11,178 nucleotides of DNA from Rhodothermia bacterium (GTDB lineage Bacteria; Bacteroidota; Rhodothermia; Rhodothermales; JABDKH01), in assembly GCA_030431165.1 (NCBI GenBank), contig JAUIJQ010000050.1, positions 1 to 11,178 on the forward strand, written 5' to 3'. The translations under genes were made by a program, and so were the position numbers. This document shows, piece by piece, positions 1 through 7,564 of this stretch. Positions within the stretch are counted from its first letter, which is position 1, and each line of letters begins with the position of its first letter. The notes beneath the pieces were generated by a model. That model saw only the letters and a list, made by a program, of their open reading frames with translations. It was not told the origin of the DNA and made no database searches.

Positions 1-2360
1 TTTTCGACGCCGCGCTCGCTGAAGCAAAGGCCATGGATGACGAATACGTCGCAACCGAGCACCTGCTCATTGCGCTCGCATCGTCAAACGGCGCCGTTGG
101 TAGAACGCTGCAGGACGGAGGCGTTACAAAAGATGCGATTCTAAGCACACTGACCGACGTGCGGGGTAGCCAGCGGGCGACAGACCAGCACGCCGAAGAC
201 CGGTACCAGGCGCTTAGCCGATATACGCGCGACCTGATCGAACTGGCGAGGAAAGGGAAGATAGACCCGGTCATCGGTCGCGACGAAGAGATCCGAAGGG
301 TGCTGCAAATCCTGTCGCGTCGGACCAAAAACAACCCGGTTCTGGTCGGTGAGCCCGGGGTTGGCAAAACGGCCATCGCTGAGGGACTCGCCATCCGGAT
401 TGTGCAGGGCGACGTTCCCGAAGGTCTGAAAGACAAGCGGATCCTTGCGCTGGACATGGGTGCCCTTATTGCCGGGGCCAAGTACCGCGGTGAGTTCGAG
501 GACCGACTCAAGGCCGTCGTCAAAGAAGTAACCGAGTCTGAAGGCCGGATCATCCTGTTTATCGACGAGCTCCACACGCTCGTCGGCGCCGGCGCGTCTG
601 AGGGCGCGATGGATGCCGCGAACATCTTGAAGCCTGCGTTGGCACGCGGCGAGTTACGCTCGATTGGTGCAACGACGCTTGACGAATACCGCAAGCACTT
701 CGAGAAAGACAAAGCGCTCGCCCGCCGCTTCCAGATGGTGCTGGTGGAAGAGCCGTCCGTCGAGGATACGGTTTCCATTCTGCGCGGTATCAACGAGAAG
801 TACGAGGTGCACCACGGGGTGCGAATCACCGACGCCGCTATCATTGCGGCCGCCGAGCTATCGAGCCGCTACATCACCGACCGCTTCCTCCCGGACAAAG
901 CCATTGACCTGATCGACGAAGCCGCTGCGCGACTCCGCATTTCGATTGATTCGATGCCTGAGGAACTGGACCAGCTCGACCGGCAAATCCGCCAGCTCGA
1001 GATCGAGCGCGAAGCTGTAAAGCGCGAGGACGACGACGAGAAACTTGCTTCGATCGCAGAGCAGCTCGCCAACCTCGATGAACAGCGCACCGAATTGCGG
1101 GCGCGCTGGTTGCGCGAAAAGGAGCACATCGAGAAAATTCAACAGGCGAAAGAGTCTATCGATGAGTTGAAGCTCGAGGCAGAGACCCACGAACGGGCCG
1201 GCGACTACGGGAAAGTCGCAGAGATCCGTTACGGGCAGATCCCTGCGCTCGAATCCGAAATCAACGAAGCGAATGAAGAGCTTCTCGAGCTTCAGGCCAA
1301 AGGGTCGCTGCTTAAGGAGGAGGTCGACGACGAAGATATCGCAGCGATTGTGTCGCGGTGGACCGGCATCCCGGTTTCCCGGATGCTTGAAAGCGAAAAG
1401 GCGAAACTTCTTCGGATGGAAGATGAACTACGTGCACGCGTGATCGGCCAGGAAGAAGCCATTTCGGCCGTATCCAATGCGGTGCGGCGCGGACGAGCCG
1501 GCCTGCAGGAAGCCGGGCGCCCGATCGGCTCGTTCATCTTTCTCGGCACCACAGGTGTCGGAAAGACGGAGCTTGCGAAAGCACTCGCAGAGTTTCTGTT
1601 CAACGATCCAAATGCGATGGTGCGGATCGACATGAGTGAGTACCAGGAACGGCACACCGTATCGAGGCTGGTGGGTGCCCCTCCAGGCTACGTCGGATAC
1701 GAAGAGGGCGGCCAGCTTACCGAGGCGGTACGGCGACGACCCTATTCGGTCGTGCTGCTGGACGAGATCGAAAAAGCGAATCCTGAAGTGTTCAACATTC
1801 TGCTTCAGATGCTTGACGACGGACGGCTCACCGACAACCAGGGTCGCACCACCGACTTTTCAAATGCAATCATAATCATGACGAGCAACCTCGGCTCAGA
1901 GGTGATACGCGATCGGCTCGCCGCGGTTGAAGGTGACGTGCCCGAAGATCTTGAGGCGCGTGTCGAAGAAGAGGTGATGGCGCTGCTGAAGAAGCAGCTC
2001 CGGCCGGAATTCCTGAACCGGATCGACGAGATTGTGATGTTTAATCCGCTTCGGCGCGAGGACATCCGAAAGATCGTCGAAATCCAGTTTGCGCAGATCA
2101 AGCGGTTGGTCGAGCAGAGTCACGACGTGACACTCGAGTTGACGACCGAGGCGATGGACTGGCTCGGAGAAAAAGGGTTTGACCCGGTGTTTGGCGCACG
2201 ACCGCTGAAGCGGTTGATGCAGCGGGAGCTTACGAACAAGCTCGCTGAGGAAATCCTGTCGGGCTGGGTCACCGACGGTGCAACGGTCACGATTGACCGC
2301 GTCAAAGATGGATCGGGCCTTGCCTTCGAAATGACCGCTGAGGCCGAACTGGTGCACTAG
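1..2360 (+). CDS. clpB: ATP-dependent chaperone ClpB (Hsp100 disaggregase), 5' end outside window
   Basis: ClpB threads aggregated proteins through a hexameric AAA+ ring in the cytoplasm, working with DnaK/DnaJ/GrpE. The frame is open from the left edge (first full codon at 3), so the ATG at 33 is internal and roughly the first 70-75 residues are missing compared with the usual ~860. Counting that ATG as residue 1, the following are visible: the end of the N domain (YVATEHLLIAL); NBD1 with Walker A GEPGVGKT (106-113), pore loop YRGEFE (151-156), Walker B LFIDEL (175-180) and the arginine pair in LARRF; a coiled-coil middle domain (~312-425) that separates ClpB from ClpA and ClpC; NBD2 with Walker A GTTGVGKT (505-512), pore motif GYVG, Walker B VVLLDE and the sensor segment TSNLGS; and the C-terminal domain with the GARPLKR motif. 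NBD2 Walker A has Thr where ClpB usually has Pro, and the catalytic Lys511 is intact. No frameshift was seen. The gene is probably heat-shock controlled, but its promoter lies outside the window. Confidence 0.97.
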   Translation, partial: FDAALAEAKAMDDEYVATEHLLIALASSNGAVGRTLQDGGVTKDAILSTLTDVRGSQRATDQHAEDRYQALSRYTRDLIELARKGKIDPVIGRDEEIRRVLQILSRRTKNNPVLVGEPGVGKTAIAEGLAIRIVQGDVPEGLKDKRILALDMGALIAGAKYRGEFEDRLKAVVKEVTESEGRIILFIDELHTLVGAGASEGAMDAANILKPALARGELRSIGATTLDEYRKHFEKDKALARRFQMVLVEEPSVEDTVSILRGINEKYEVHHGVRITDAAIIAAAELSSRYITDRFLPDKAIDLIDEAAARLRISIDSMPEELDQLDRQIRQLEIEREAVKREDDDEKLASIAEQLANLDEQRTELRARWLREKEHIEKIQQAKESIDELKLEAETHERAGDYGKVAEIRYGQIPALESEINEANEELLELQAKGSLLKEEVDDEDIAAIVSRWTGIPVSRMLESEKAKLLRMEDELRARVIGQEEAISAVSNAVRRGRAGLQEAGRPIGSFIFLGTTGVGKTELAKALAEFLFNDPNAMVRIDMSEYQERHTVSRLVGAPPGYVGYEEGGQLTEAVRRRPYSVVLLDEIEKANPEVFNILLQMLDDGRLTDNQGRTTDFSNAIIIMTSNLGSEVIRDRLAAVEGDVPEDLEARVEEEVMALLKKQLRPEFLNRIDEIVMFNPLRREDIRKIVEIQFAQIKRLVEQSHDVTLELTTEAMDWLGEKGFDPVFGARPLKRLMQRELTNKLAEEILSGWVTDGATVTIDRVKDGSGLAFEMTAEAELVH

Positions 2361-2371
2361 CCGAAAGAACC

Positions 2372-2422
2372 AACGCCCACCGTCGTCCGTACGAAGGGAA
2401 TGACGGTGGGTGTTATTTTTTT
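2372..2422 (+). terminator. Intrinsic (rho-independent) terminator of clpB
   Basis: Arms 2372-2384 (AACGCCCACCGTC) and 2402-2414 (GACGGTGGGTGTT) pair over 13 positions with one G-U. Two further pairs (G-U, U-A) extend the stem inwards, leaving a loop of about 13 bases. The stem is followed at once by ATTTTTTT (2415-2422). It begins 11 bases after the clpB stop codon, so clpB transcription should end here and the next gene needs its own promoter. Confidence 0.92.
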
Positions 2423-2537
2423 GGGTGTTGCCCGATGATCAACTGACACCTCCGGCACCGTTTCTGCGCATGATCTGATGTGCCCGTACGCCTGTCCCGT
2501 GCCGCCCGCTAAACGCTAATCAACCCGACCAACGGTC

Positions 2538-3794
2538 ATGAGACTCGTCAAAATCGCCGCTCTACTCGCCTTTGCTATCACCCTGATGACGCCCATGCAG
2601 GCTGATGCCCAGTTTGGTAAGGTCAGGGATCGCATGAAAGACCGCGCCAAAGAGCGACTGGCCAAACGAGCGGAGGACGAAGCGGGAAAACGCCTCGACC
2701 GCGCTGTTGACAGAGGCTTTGACAAGGCTGTCGAGAGCGTTGACAACATGGTTGCTGCCGCGCTGTCGAAAGGAAGCGCCGACGTCGATCTCGACAACAA
2801 CGTGATCCGCCAGGAAGGCCACGACGACATCCAGCTCACGGATAACGAGACGTCGCCGGCCAGCGCTGAGTTCGTTCAGTATCTGCAGGTCACCAAACTC
2901 GACCTCCCGGGTGCGCTCGGGAAGTTCATCGGGAACGGTTCGTACGAGCGCATCTACCTGCACGGCAATCAGCAGCTCACGCGATCCTCAACCTCAGGAA
3001 CGCTTCTGGACCTCGACAAGGAGCACATGGTCGCGATGAACTACGAGGACGGAACCTACTTCGTCCAGCCGTTCGCGGACCTGGGCGAGATGCTTGACAT
3101 GGCCGTCGACCCCACCACAATGGGTCGGGGCGGACAGATGCCGGATAAAGCGGATCAGCCAGATGTTGACGTTGAGTTCGACTTCGAGGTCAAAAAAGGT
3201 ACGAGCGGTACCAAACGCGGATCGCGGGCAGACCAGTCGTTCATCATTGTAAAGACGAAGTTCGAGGCAGAGTCGGAAGACGAGGAGACGCCGACCATGA
3301 AAGGCACGGTCTACTCCATTACCGAAACCTGGACGACAACGCAGCTCGCCGGAATGCAGTCGATGACGGATTTTGGCTTGCGCACGGCCGAGTTGATGGG
3401 CGCGGCGTTGGGTGCATCGGAAACGGGCGGTGGGCTCCAGACCGCTATGCTCTCAGACCCTCGAATCGGGGCCGCCATGGAAGAGGCTTCCCGTAAGATG
3501 AGTGAGATTGAAGGGTATCCCGTTCAGTCAGAGATGTTTGTCGTCCTGGTACCCGAAGGCAAAGAGCTTGATCTCGATCGCGTCCTCGCGAAAGAACCGG
3601 TCAACCCGAATGCCGCGGCCGGCGCTGAGACCGGAAGCGAGGACCAGGTCACCATGTTCAGCTCAATGACCTTCGTATCAAACCTCAGTACGGAGCCGTT
3701 TGACCTCGACGTGATGAACGTGCCGGCGGACATGGAACAGACGAAGTCGCCCCTCGAAATGATCAAAGAAGCGCAGAGCGGAAACGGGCGTTAG
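2538..3794 (+). CDS. Exported protein of unknown function (Sec signal peptide)
   Basis: I do not recognise a firm family for this 418-aa protein. Residues 1-24 form a classical Sec signal peptide: Arg2 and Lys5, a hydrophobic core from Ile6 to Met17, then the AxA cleavage site ADA before Gln25. It should therefore be periplasmic or cell-surface; there is no lipobox Cys and no other membrane segment. Residues 25-70 are highly charged and helical (many K/R/D/E), possibly a coiled coil. The remainder alternates beta-like strands with acidic stretches (about 205-220 and 243-251). The order of motifs, with FDFEVKKG, MKGTVYS followed by an aromatic-rich strand, then IEGYPVQSE and a C-terminal VPADME, loosely recalls DUF4412-type periplasmic proteins of Bacteroidota; this is a resemblance only. 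The start is well bounded, because an in-frame TAA lies six codons upstream (2517-2519). There is no Shine-Dalgarno sequence, and I found no convincing promoter in the 115 bases after the clpB terminator. Its stop lies 6 bases from the stop of the convergent kinase gene. Confidence 0.85.
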   Translation: MRLVKIAALLAFAITLMTPMQADAQFGKVRDRMKDRAKERLAKRAEDEAGKRLDRAVDRGFDKAVESVDNMVAAALSKGSADVDLDNNVIRQEGHDDIQLTDNETSPASAEFVQYLQVTKLDLPGALGKFIGNGSYERIYLHGNQQLTRSSTSGTLLDLDKEHMVAMNYEDGTYFVQPFADLGEMLDMAVDPTTMGRGGQMPDKADQPDVDVEFDFEVKKGTSGTKRGSRADQSFIIVKTKFEAESEDEETPTMKGTVYSITETWTTTQLAGMQSMTDFGLRTAELMGAALGASETGGGLQTAMLSDPRIGAAMEEASRKMSEIEGYPVQSEMFVVLVPEGKELDLDRVLAKEPVNPNAAAGAETGSEDQVTMFSSMTFVSNLSTEPFDLDVMNVPADMEQTKSPLEMIKEAQSGNGR

Positions 3795-3800
3795 GAGCGG

Positions 3801-6644
3801 TTATTCTGAGTTCAGGAGGCCCGCGTACGAGGCAGCGCGATTGGGATCACCCTTCAGCGCGAAGAACTCTGCAAGGTGCTCGAGCGCTGTTTGGGTGAAT
3901 CCGTCTTCGATGCCGTTTGCCGTTCTGAGGATGTCAAATCCCTTGATCAGCAGGGACTCGGCAGCGGCATAGTCTCCTTGCTGCATGGCAACAAATCCGA
4001 GATCCCGGTAGGTCTGACCGATCCGGTAGTGCCCTTCGGGCAGTGTCGCCAATCTGCGCTCAAGTACGTCATCGAGAATATCAGCCGCGACTGCAAGGCT
4101 GTCTTCTGCGACATACGCCATGGCCAGGTTGGTTCTGATCACCAGGACAACGCCATCGTTGGCGCCCGATATCTCTTCGCGAATGGAAACAGCCTCGACG
4201 TACGATTCGCGTGCCCTTGCGTATTCGCCACGCTCGGTCTGAATAAGCGCAAGCTTGTTGAGCGCCGACGCAACGCTTGAGTGCCTCGGTCCGGCAACCT
4301 TACGGTACTGACGGACCGCCTCGACCATCAACGGCTCCGCCCGGTCATACTGCTTCCACCGATAGTACAGCCAACCCAGGAGGTTGAGGCTGTTTGCAAC
4401 GGTCCGGTGTTCGGCTGAGAACAGGCGCCGCCGCATTTCGAGTGCTTCCTGCAAGCTTGCCTCAGCCTCAGGAAGATTACCCTGATCCTGGTAAAGCATG
4501 CCCAGGTTGGAGAGGCTCTCGGCGACCTGCGGATGTTCGTTACCGAAGAGGCGACGTCGCATAGCAAGCGCCTCCTCGATATACGGCTGCGCTTCGGAGA
4601 GTCGTCCTTCGGCGATCAGCAATGTGCCCAGACCGTGCAGCGCCCCGGCGAGTTCAGTGTGTTCGCTGTACAGGCTTTGTACAATGCCGAGCCCACTACG
4701 GTAGTACAACTCGGCGTCTTCGTTGCGTCCCAGTGTTCGCATGATGAAGGCCAGGTTGCCGTACGCCGTGGCGACACCGATGTGTTGGTCGCCATGGTTG
4801 GCGCGATGCATGCTGAGCACTTCGCGGAAGTTGGTCTCGGCCATGTCAAGCCGATCGGTATCGTAGTAGATCCATCCGAGACTGGTTAACGTAGACGCCT
4901 TGTCGTCATCCAGCAACGGATCAGCCTGCTGTACGTCAAGCGCCTGACGAAGCAGCCGCTCGCCGAGCGCCGTCTCGCCCCGCTTATGCAGGGTCCATCC
5001 AAGAAGCGCCATCGTGCGCGCCGTCTCCGGACTATCCGAGCCAAACGTTTCAATGTTCAGCTCTGAAGCGCGGCGCAGCACCCGTACGGCCTCATCGTAG
5101 TGGCCATACTCCTCATAAATGTTGCCGATGAGGTGATAGACCTGCGCCTGAACGTCGGCTTGGCGTACAAGGTCGCGGTTAACCTTGTCAACGCCCTGCG
5201 CCAGAATGTCTTCAACACGCACGGTACCGCCCGCCGACTCGTTCGGCCGTAGCTCTCCCAGCAGCCCCGACATGAACGACGCAACCTGGTTCGACTTCTC
5301 AGCCTGCTGCTGCGCAATGTTGCGCTGCTGGGTCATCTGAGCCGTGTGATACAGTGTAAAACCAAGCAGCAACACAATGGCCGCGGCAGACAGCGTCAGT
5401 ACACGCACATTCCGTCTGACGAACCGGTCGAGACGATACACAGCCGAGTCTGGCCGAGCCTTTACAGGGCGTCCGTTGAGATAGCGCTTGATGTCGGATA
5501 CAAGTGCTTCAGTAGACTCATAGCGTCGCTCGGGCTCTTTCCGAAGCGCCTTCATCACAATGATGTCCAGGTCACCTTTCAGCTCCCGGGACAGGCGCTC
5601 GGGCGACCACGGTCGCCGATCCATCAAACCCACGACGCCCTTTCTGCGACGATCGTTGGGGATGTCCCTGTGCACAGCCGTAGACGGCTTCTCCGGCGAC
5701 GTCTCGCAAATCATTCGCCTGAGTTCAATCGGATCCCGCCGGGAAAAAATGAACGGCCTTCGCCCGGTCAGTAGCTCATAGAGCACAACACCGAGTCCGT
5801 ATACATCCGAAGACGTATTGACGTTGTGGCCCATGATCTGCTCGGGCGACGCATAGTCGGGTGTAAGCCAGAACGATCCGGTGCGGGTTCGAACCTGTTC
5901 ACGATCAGCCTCCATGACCTTCGCGATGCCAAAGTCGAGCAGCTTCGGCAAGCCCTCCTGGGTGACCAGGATGTTCGAGGGCTTCAGGTCCCGGTGGACA
6001 ACGAGGTTTCGGTGGGCGTACTGGACCGCGCCGCAGACGAGAACAAACAGGCGCAGTCGATCAGCAATCGTCAGTTCGCGCTCACGGGCATAGTCAACGA
6101 TGGGCGTGCCATCCACGTACTCCATCACGAAGAACGGGCGGCCGTCATCGGTTACGCCGCCGTCATGAAGGCGCGCAACATGCGGGTGATTCAGCGAAGC
6201 AAGAATCTGTCGTTCGACGCGGAAGCGCTCGACAACCTCGTCAGTGTCAGCGCCTCGTTTGACGACCTTGAGCGCGAAGCGCTGCTTCAACGGACCGAAG
6301 TCCCGCTCGGCCTCGTACACCACGGCCATGCCACCTCGGCCCAACTCGCTAAGAATCGTATACGGGCCGACCTGACTCCCGGGTTTGAGTGAATCGGATG
6401 CACTTCCGGGTTCGACCAGGGTCTCTGCAAACTCGGTCCACAGCGGACCCGACAGTACACCGCCGTCGGCGTCCAGCAAAGAGTCGGTGTCGATGGCTTC
6501 AACGAGCGAAAGTACCTCGCGCTCTACGCTCGCGTTGCCGGCCGCCATCTGCTTTACAAACGCACGACGCTCACCGGGCGGCACTTCCAGCGCAGCCTTA
6601 AAAATGTCATCGACGACATGCCACTGATCCGTAGCGATGCCCAT
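3801..6644 (-). CDS. Transmembrane Ser/Thr protein kinase with C-terminal TPR array
   Basis: Single-pass membrane kinase of 947 aa, predicted to phosphorylate Ser/Thr on cytoplasmic partners. An N-terminal helical region (1-88, beginning W8..VDDIFKAALE) is typical of kinases paired with ECF-like sigma factors. The Hanks-type kinase domain (~94-390) has all key residues: Gly loop GRGGMAVVY (102-110), Lys126, alpha-C Glu144, HRDLKPSN (217-224, an RD kinase), DFG (237-239), SPE (266-268) and Asp280. Activation-loop candidates are Thr253, Thr255 and Thr261. The basic stretch RFVRRNVR precedes one transmembrane helix (~414-433), so by the positive-inside rule the C-terminal ~510 residues lie outside the cytoplasm. 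They hold eleven TPR units. The start is well bounded: TGA stands two codons upstream. The gene follows the sigma-factor gene by 26 bases without a Shine-Dalgarno sequence, so the two are probably co-transcribed. No anti-sigma gene is nearby. The kinase call is very secure; its substrate is inferred. Confidence 0.96.
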   Translation of the reverse strand: MGIATDQWHVVDDIFKAALEVPPGERRAFVKQMAAGNASVEREVLSLVEAIDTDSLLDADGGVLSGPLWTEFAETLVEPGSASDSLKPGSQVGPYTILSELGRGGMAVVYEAERDFGPLKQRFALKVVKRGADTDEVVERFRVERQILASLNHPHVARLHDGGVTDDGRPFFVMEYVDGTPIVDYARERELTIADRLRLFVLVCGAVQYAHRNLVVHRDLKPSNILVTQEGLPKLLDFGIAKVMEADREQVRTRTGSFWLTPDYASPEQIMGHNVNTSSDVYGLGVVLYELLTGRRPFIFSRRDPIELRRMICETSPEKPSTAVHRDIPNDRRRKGVVGLMDRRPWSPERLSRELKGDLDIIVMKALRKEPERRYESTEALVSDIKRYLNGRPVKARPDSAVYRLDRFVRRNVRVLTLSAAAIVLLLGFTLYHTAQMTQQRNIAQQQAEKSNQVASFMSGLLGELRPNESAGGTVRVEDILAQGVDKVNRDLVRQADVQAQVYHLIGNIYEEYGHYDEAVRVLRRASELNIETFGSDSPETARTMALLGWTLHKRGETALGERLLRQALDVQQADPLLDDDKASTLTSLGWIYYDTDRLDMAETNFREVLSMHRANHGDQHIGVATAYGNLAFIMRTLGRNEDAELYYRSGLGIVQSLYSEHTELAGALHGLGTLLIAEGRLSEAQPYIEEALAMRRRLFGNEHPQVAESLSNLGMLYQDQGNLPEAEASLQEALEMRRRLFSAEHRTVANSLNLLGWLYYRWKQYDRAEPLMVEAVRQYRKVAGPRHSSVASALNKLALIQTERGEYARARESYVEAVSIREEISGANDGVVLVIRTNLAMAYVAEDSLAVAADILDDVLERRLATLPEGHYRIGQTYRDLGFVAMQQGDYAAAESLLIKGFDILRTANGIEDGFTQTALEHLAEFFALKGDPNRAASYAGLLNSE
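3827..5159 (-). repeat. Eleven tandem TPR units in the kinase C-terminus
   Basis: This is a protein-level repeat, not a DNA-identical one. The turn position preceding the conserved Ala falls at residues 514, 556, 597, 639, 680, 722, 764, 806, 848, 890 and 932, a spacing of 41 or 42 residues throughout. A 42-residue period (34-residue TPR plus an 8-residue extension) is characteristic of kinesin-light-chain-like TPRs. Units 6 and 7 are the most alike (ALAMRRRLFGNEHPQVAESL and ALEMRRRLFSAEHRTVANSL), consistent with internal duplication. The array is expected to bind peptides or proteins outside the cytoplasm. Confidence 0.85.
5346..5405 (-). other. Single transmembrane segment of the kinase
   Basis: Residues 414-433 (VLTLSAAAIVLLLGFTLYHT) form the only strongly hydrophobic stretch of the protein. 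Arg-rich residues 407-414 sit on the kinase side and a Gln-rich segment follows, which places the kinase domain inside and the TPR array outside the cytoplasm. Confidence 0.85.
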
Positions 6645-6670
6645 GGTTCACGATGTGGGAATGGGAATGT

Positions 6671-7252
6671 CTAGGCCTGGACGGACTCGTCTTTGAGCGC
6701 CCGATTCAGGTAAGCCTTTGCGCGTGTCCAGTCGCGGTGCGCCGTTCGGACGGATATACCCAATGCTGAAGCCGTTTCTTCGATCGTCATCCCCCCGAAG
6801 AAGCGACATTCAACAAGGCGTCCCAGACGTTCGTCGTGCTTCGCAAGCATTGACAACGCATCGTCCATTGCAAGCAGGTCAGCCGCCTGCTGCTCGATGG
6901 ATATGATCCTGTCATCAAGCGTCACGCGCTTCTGGCCGGCACCACCCCGTTTCTGGGCATTCCTCCGTCGGGCGTAATCGACGAGGATTCTTCGCATGGC
7001 TCTGGATGCAATGGCGGAAAAATGCGCCCGATCCTGCCACGACCCGTGGTGATCCGCGAGATTGAGGTAACACTCGTGGACCAGGCCGGTCGTATTGAGC
7101 GTGTGTGCTGAGCGTTCACGGCGGAGGTGCAGGTGTGCGATACGCTTCAGTTCTTCGTAAACCAACGGAAAGAGGCGGTCGAAGGCACCTTCTTTTCCTG
7201 AACCGATGTCCGCCAGCAGTTGTGTGAACTGCCCGCCCGAGGGAGCTTCCAT
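6671..7252 (-). CDS. ECF-like RNA polymerase sigma factor, kinase-associated type
   Basis: Alternative sigma factor of 193 aa that should direct RNA polymerase to its own promoter set. Region 2 spans about residues 20-98, with the promoter-melting helix in RAMRRILVDYARRR (84-97) followed by the KRGG motif (101-104). Region 4 spans about 126-188, with a helix-turn-helix in MTIEETASALGISVRTAHRD (155-174). The sequence HTLNTTGLVHECYLNL plus AMRRILVDYARRR matches the ECF-like family I recall as TIGR02999, frequent in Rhodothermota, Planctomycetes and Acidobacteria and often next to Ser/Thr kinases. The acidic region-2.2 motif of standard ECF factors (DAEDLVQE-like) reads NTTGLVHE (53-60) here, leaving only the final Glu and placing Thr54/Thr55 in the acidic positions. 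An in-frame TAG seven codons upstream bounds the start; no Shine-Dalgarno is present. First gene of the sigma-kinase pair. The family call is firm; the target promoters are unknown. Confidence 0.95.
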   Translation of the reverse strand: MEAPSGGQFTQLLADIGSGKEGAFDRLFPLVYEELKRIAHLHLRRERSAHTLNTTGLVHECYLNLADHHGSWQDRAHFSAIASRAMRRILVDYARRRNAQKRGGAGQKRVTLDDRIISIEQQAADLLAMDDALSMLAKHDERLGRLVECRFFGGMTIEETASALGISVRTAHRDWTRAKAYLNRALKDESVQA

Positions 7253-7381
7253 GTGTAGTCGGCGATTTCGCTATTGCCGTCGCGGTGCCGTCAATCTCGT
7301 TGGTCGAAATTCAACGCCGTTTCAATTTACACACGACAGCCAACAAACGCGCACGAAACGCCACGTCCCTCACCGCCAGTC

Positions 7382-7406
7382 CCGTTGCACTTGGTTGCAA
7401 TAACGG
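7382..7406. promoter_or_regulatory. Possible operator: TTGCA/TGCAA dyad with a 10-base direct repeat
   Basis: TTGCA (7385-7389) and TGCAA (7396-7400) form an inverted repeat around a 6-base centre. GTTGCA also recurs directly at 7384-7389 and 7394-7399, one helical turn apart. CCG at 7382-7384 and CGG at 7404-7406 extend the dyad with a bulge. It lies about 130-155 bases upstream of the sigma-factor start. A related TTGCAA-AACGG string recurs at 7503-7513. A regulator-binding role is a guess. Confidence 0.25.
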
Positions 7407-7550
7407 ATCCCCTTGAACCTTGCTCGCAGCGCCCGCCGCCAAGGTGCCCTCAGAGGCTCAGGAAGCCGATTTCGGGTGACCGCCTGTACAACAAACTTTC
7501 GCTTGCAAAACGGTCATCACCAACGTTTATTACGAACGCCTCCGCAAGCG

Positions 7551-7564
7551 CCGCCGATCGGCGG
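7551..7564. repeat. Perfect 14-base palindrome
   Basis: CCGCCGATCGGCGG is its own reverse complement. No T-run follows, so it is not a terminator. It lies mid-spacer, about 275 bases upstream of smc and 300 upstream of the sigma-factor gene. It could be a dimeric regulator site, but a palindrome of this length is expected by chance about once in a window of this size. Confidence 0.3.

Noticed and set aside
141..575. 144-codon minus-strand frame inside clpB
   Set aside because: Antisense to the highly conserved NBD1; no independent support.
1896..2357. 153-codon minus-strand frame ending opposite the clpB stop
   Set aside because: Antisense to the ClpB C-terminal domain with no recognisable domain.
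5826..6392. 188-codon open frame on the plus strand inside the kinase gene
   Set aside because: Antisense to the kinase catalytic domain, where all catalytic motifs are conserved in the minus-strand frame.
6645..7252. Search for an anti-sigma gene next to the sigma factor
   Set aside because: Only 26 non-coding bases separate the sigma and kinase genes, and no zinc-binding or short membrane protein is encoded on either side within the window.
7503..7531. Sigma70-like promoter TTGCAA-17-TTTATT pointing to smc
   Set aside because: Only four of six matches in each box and more than 300 bases from the start codon; mentioned in the spacer entry but not called as a promoter.
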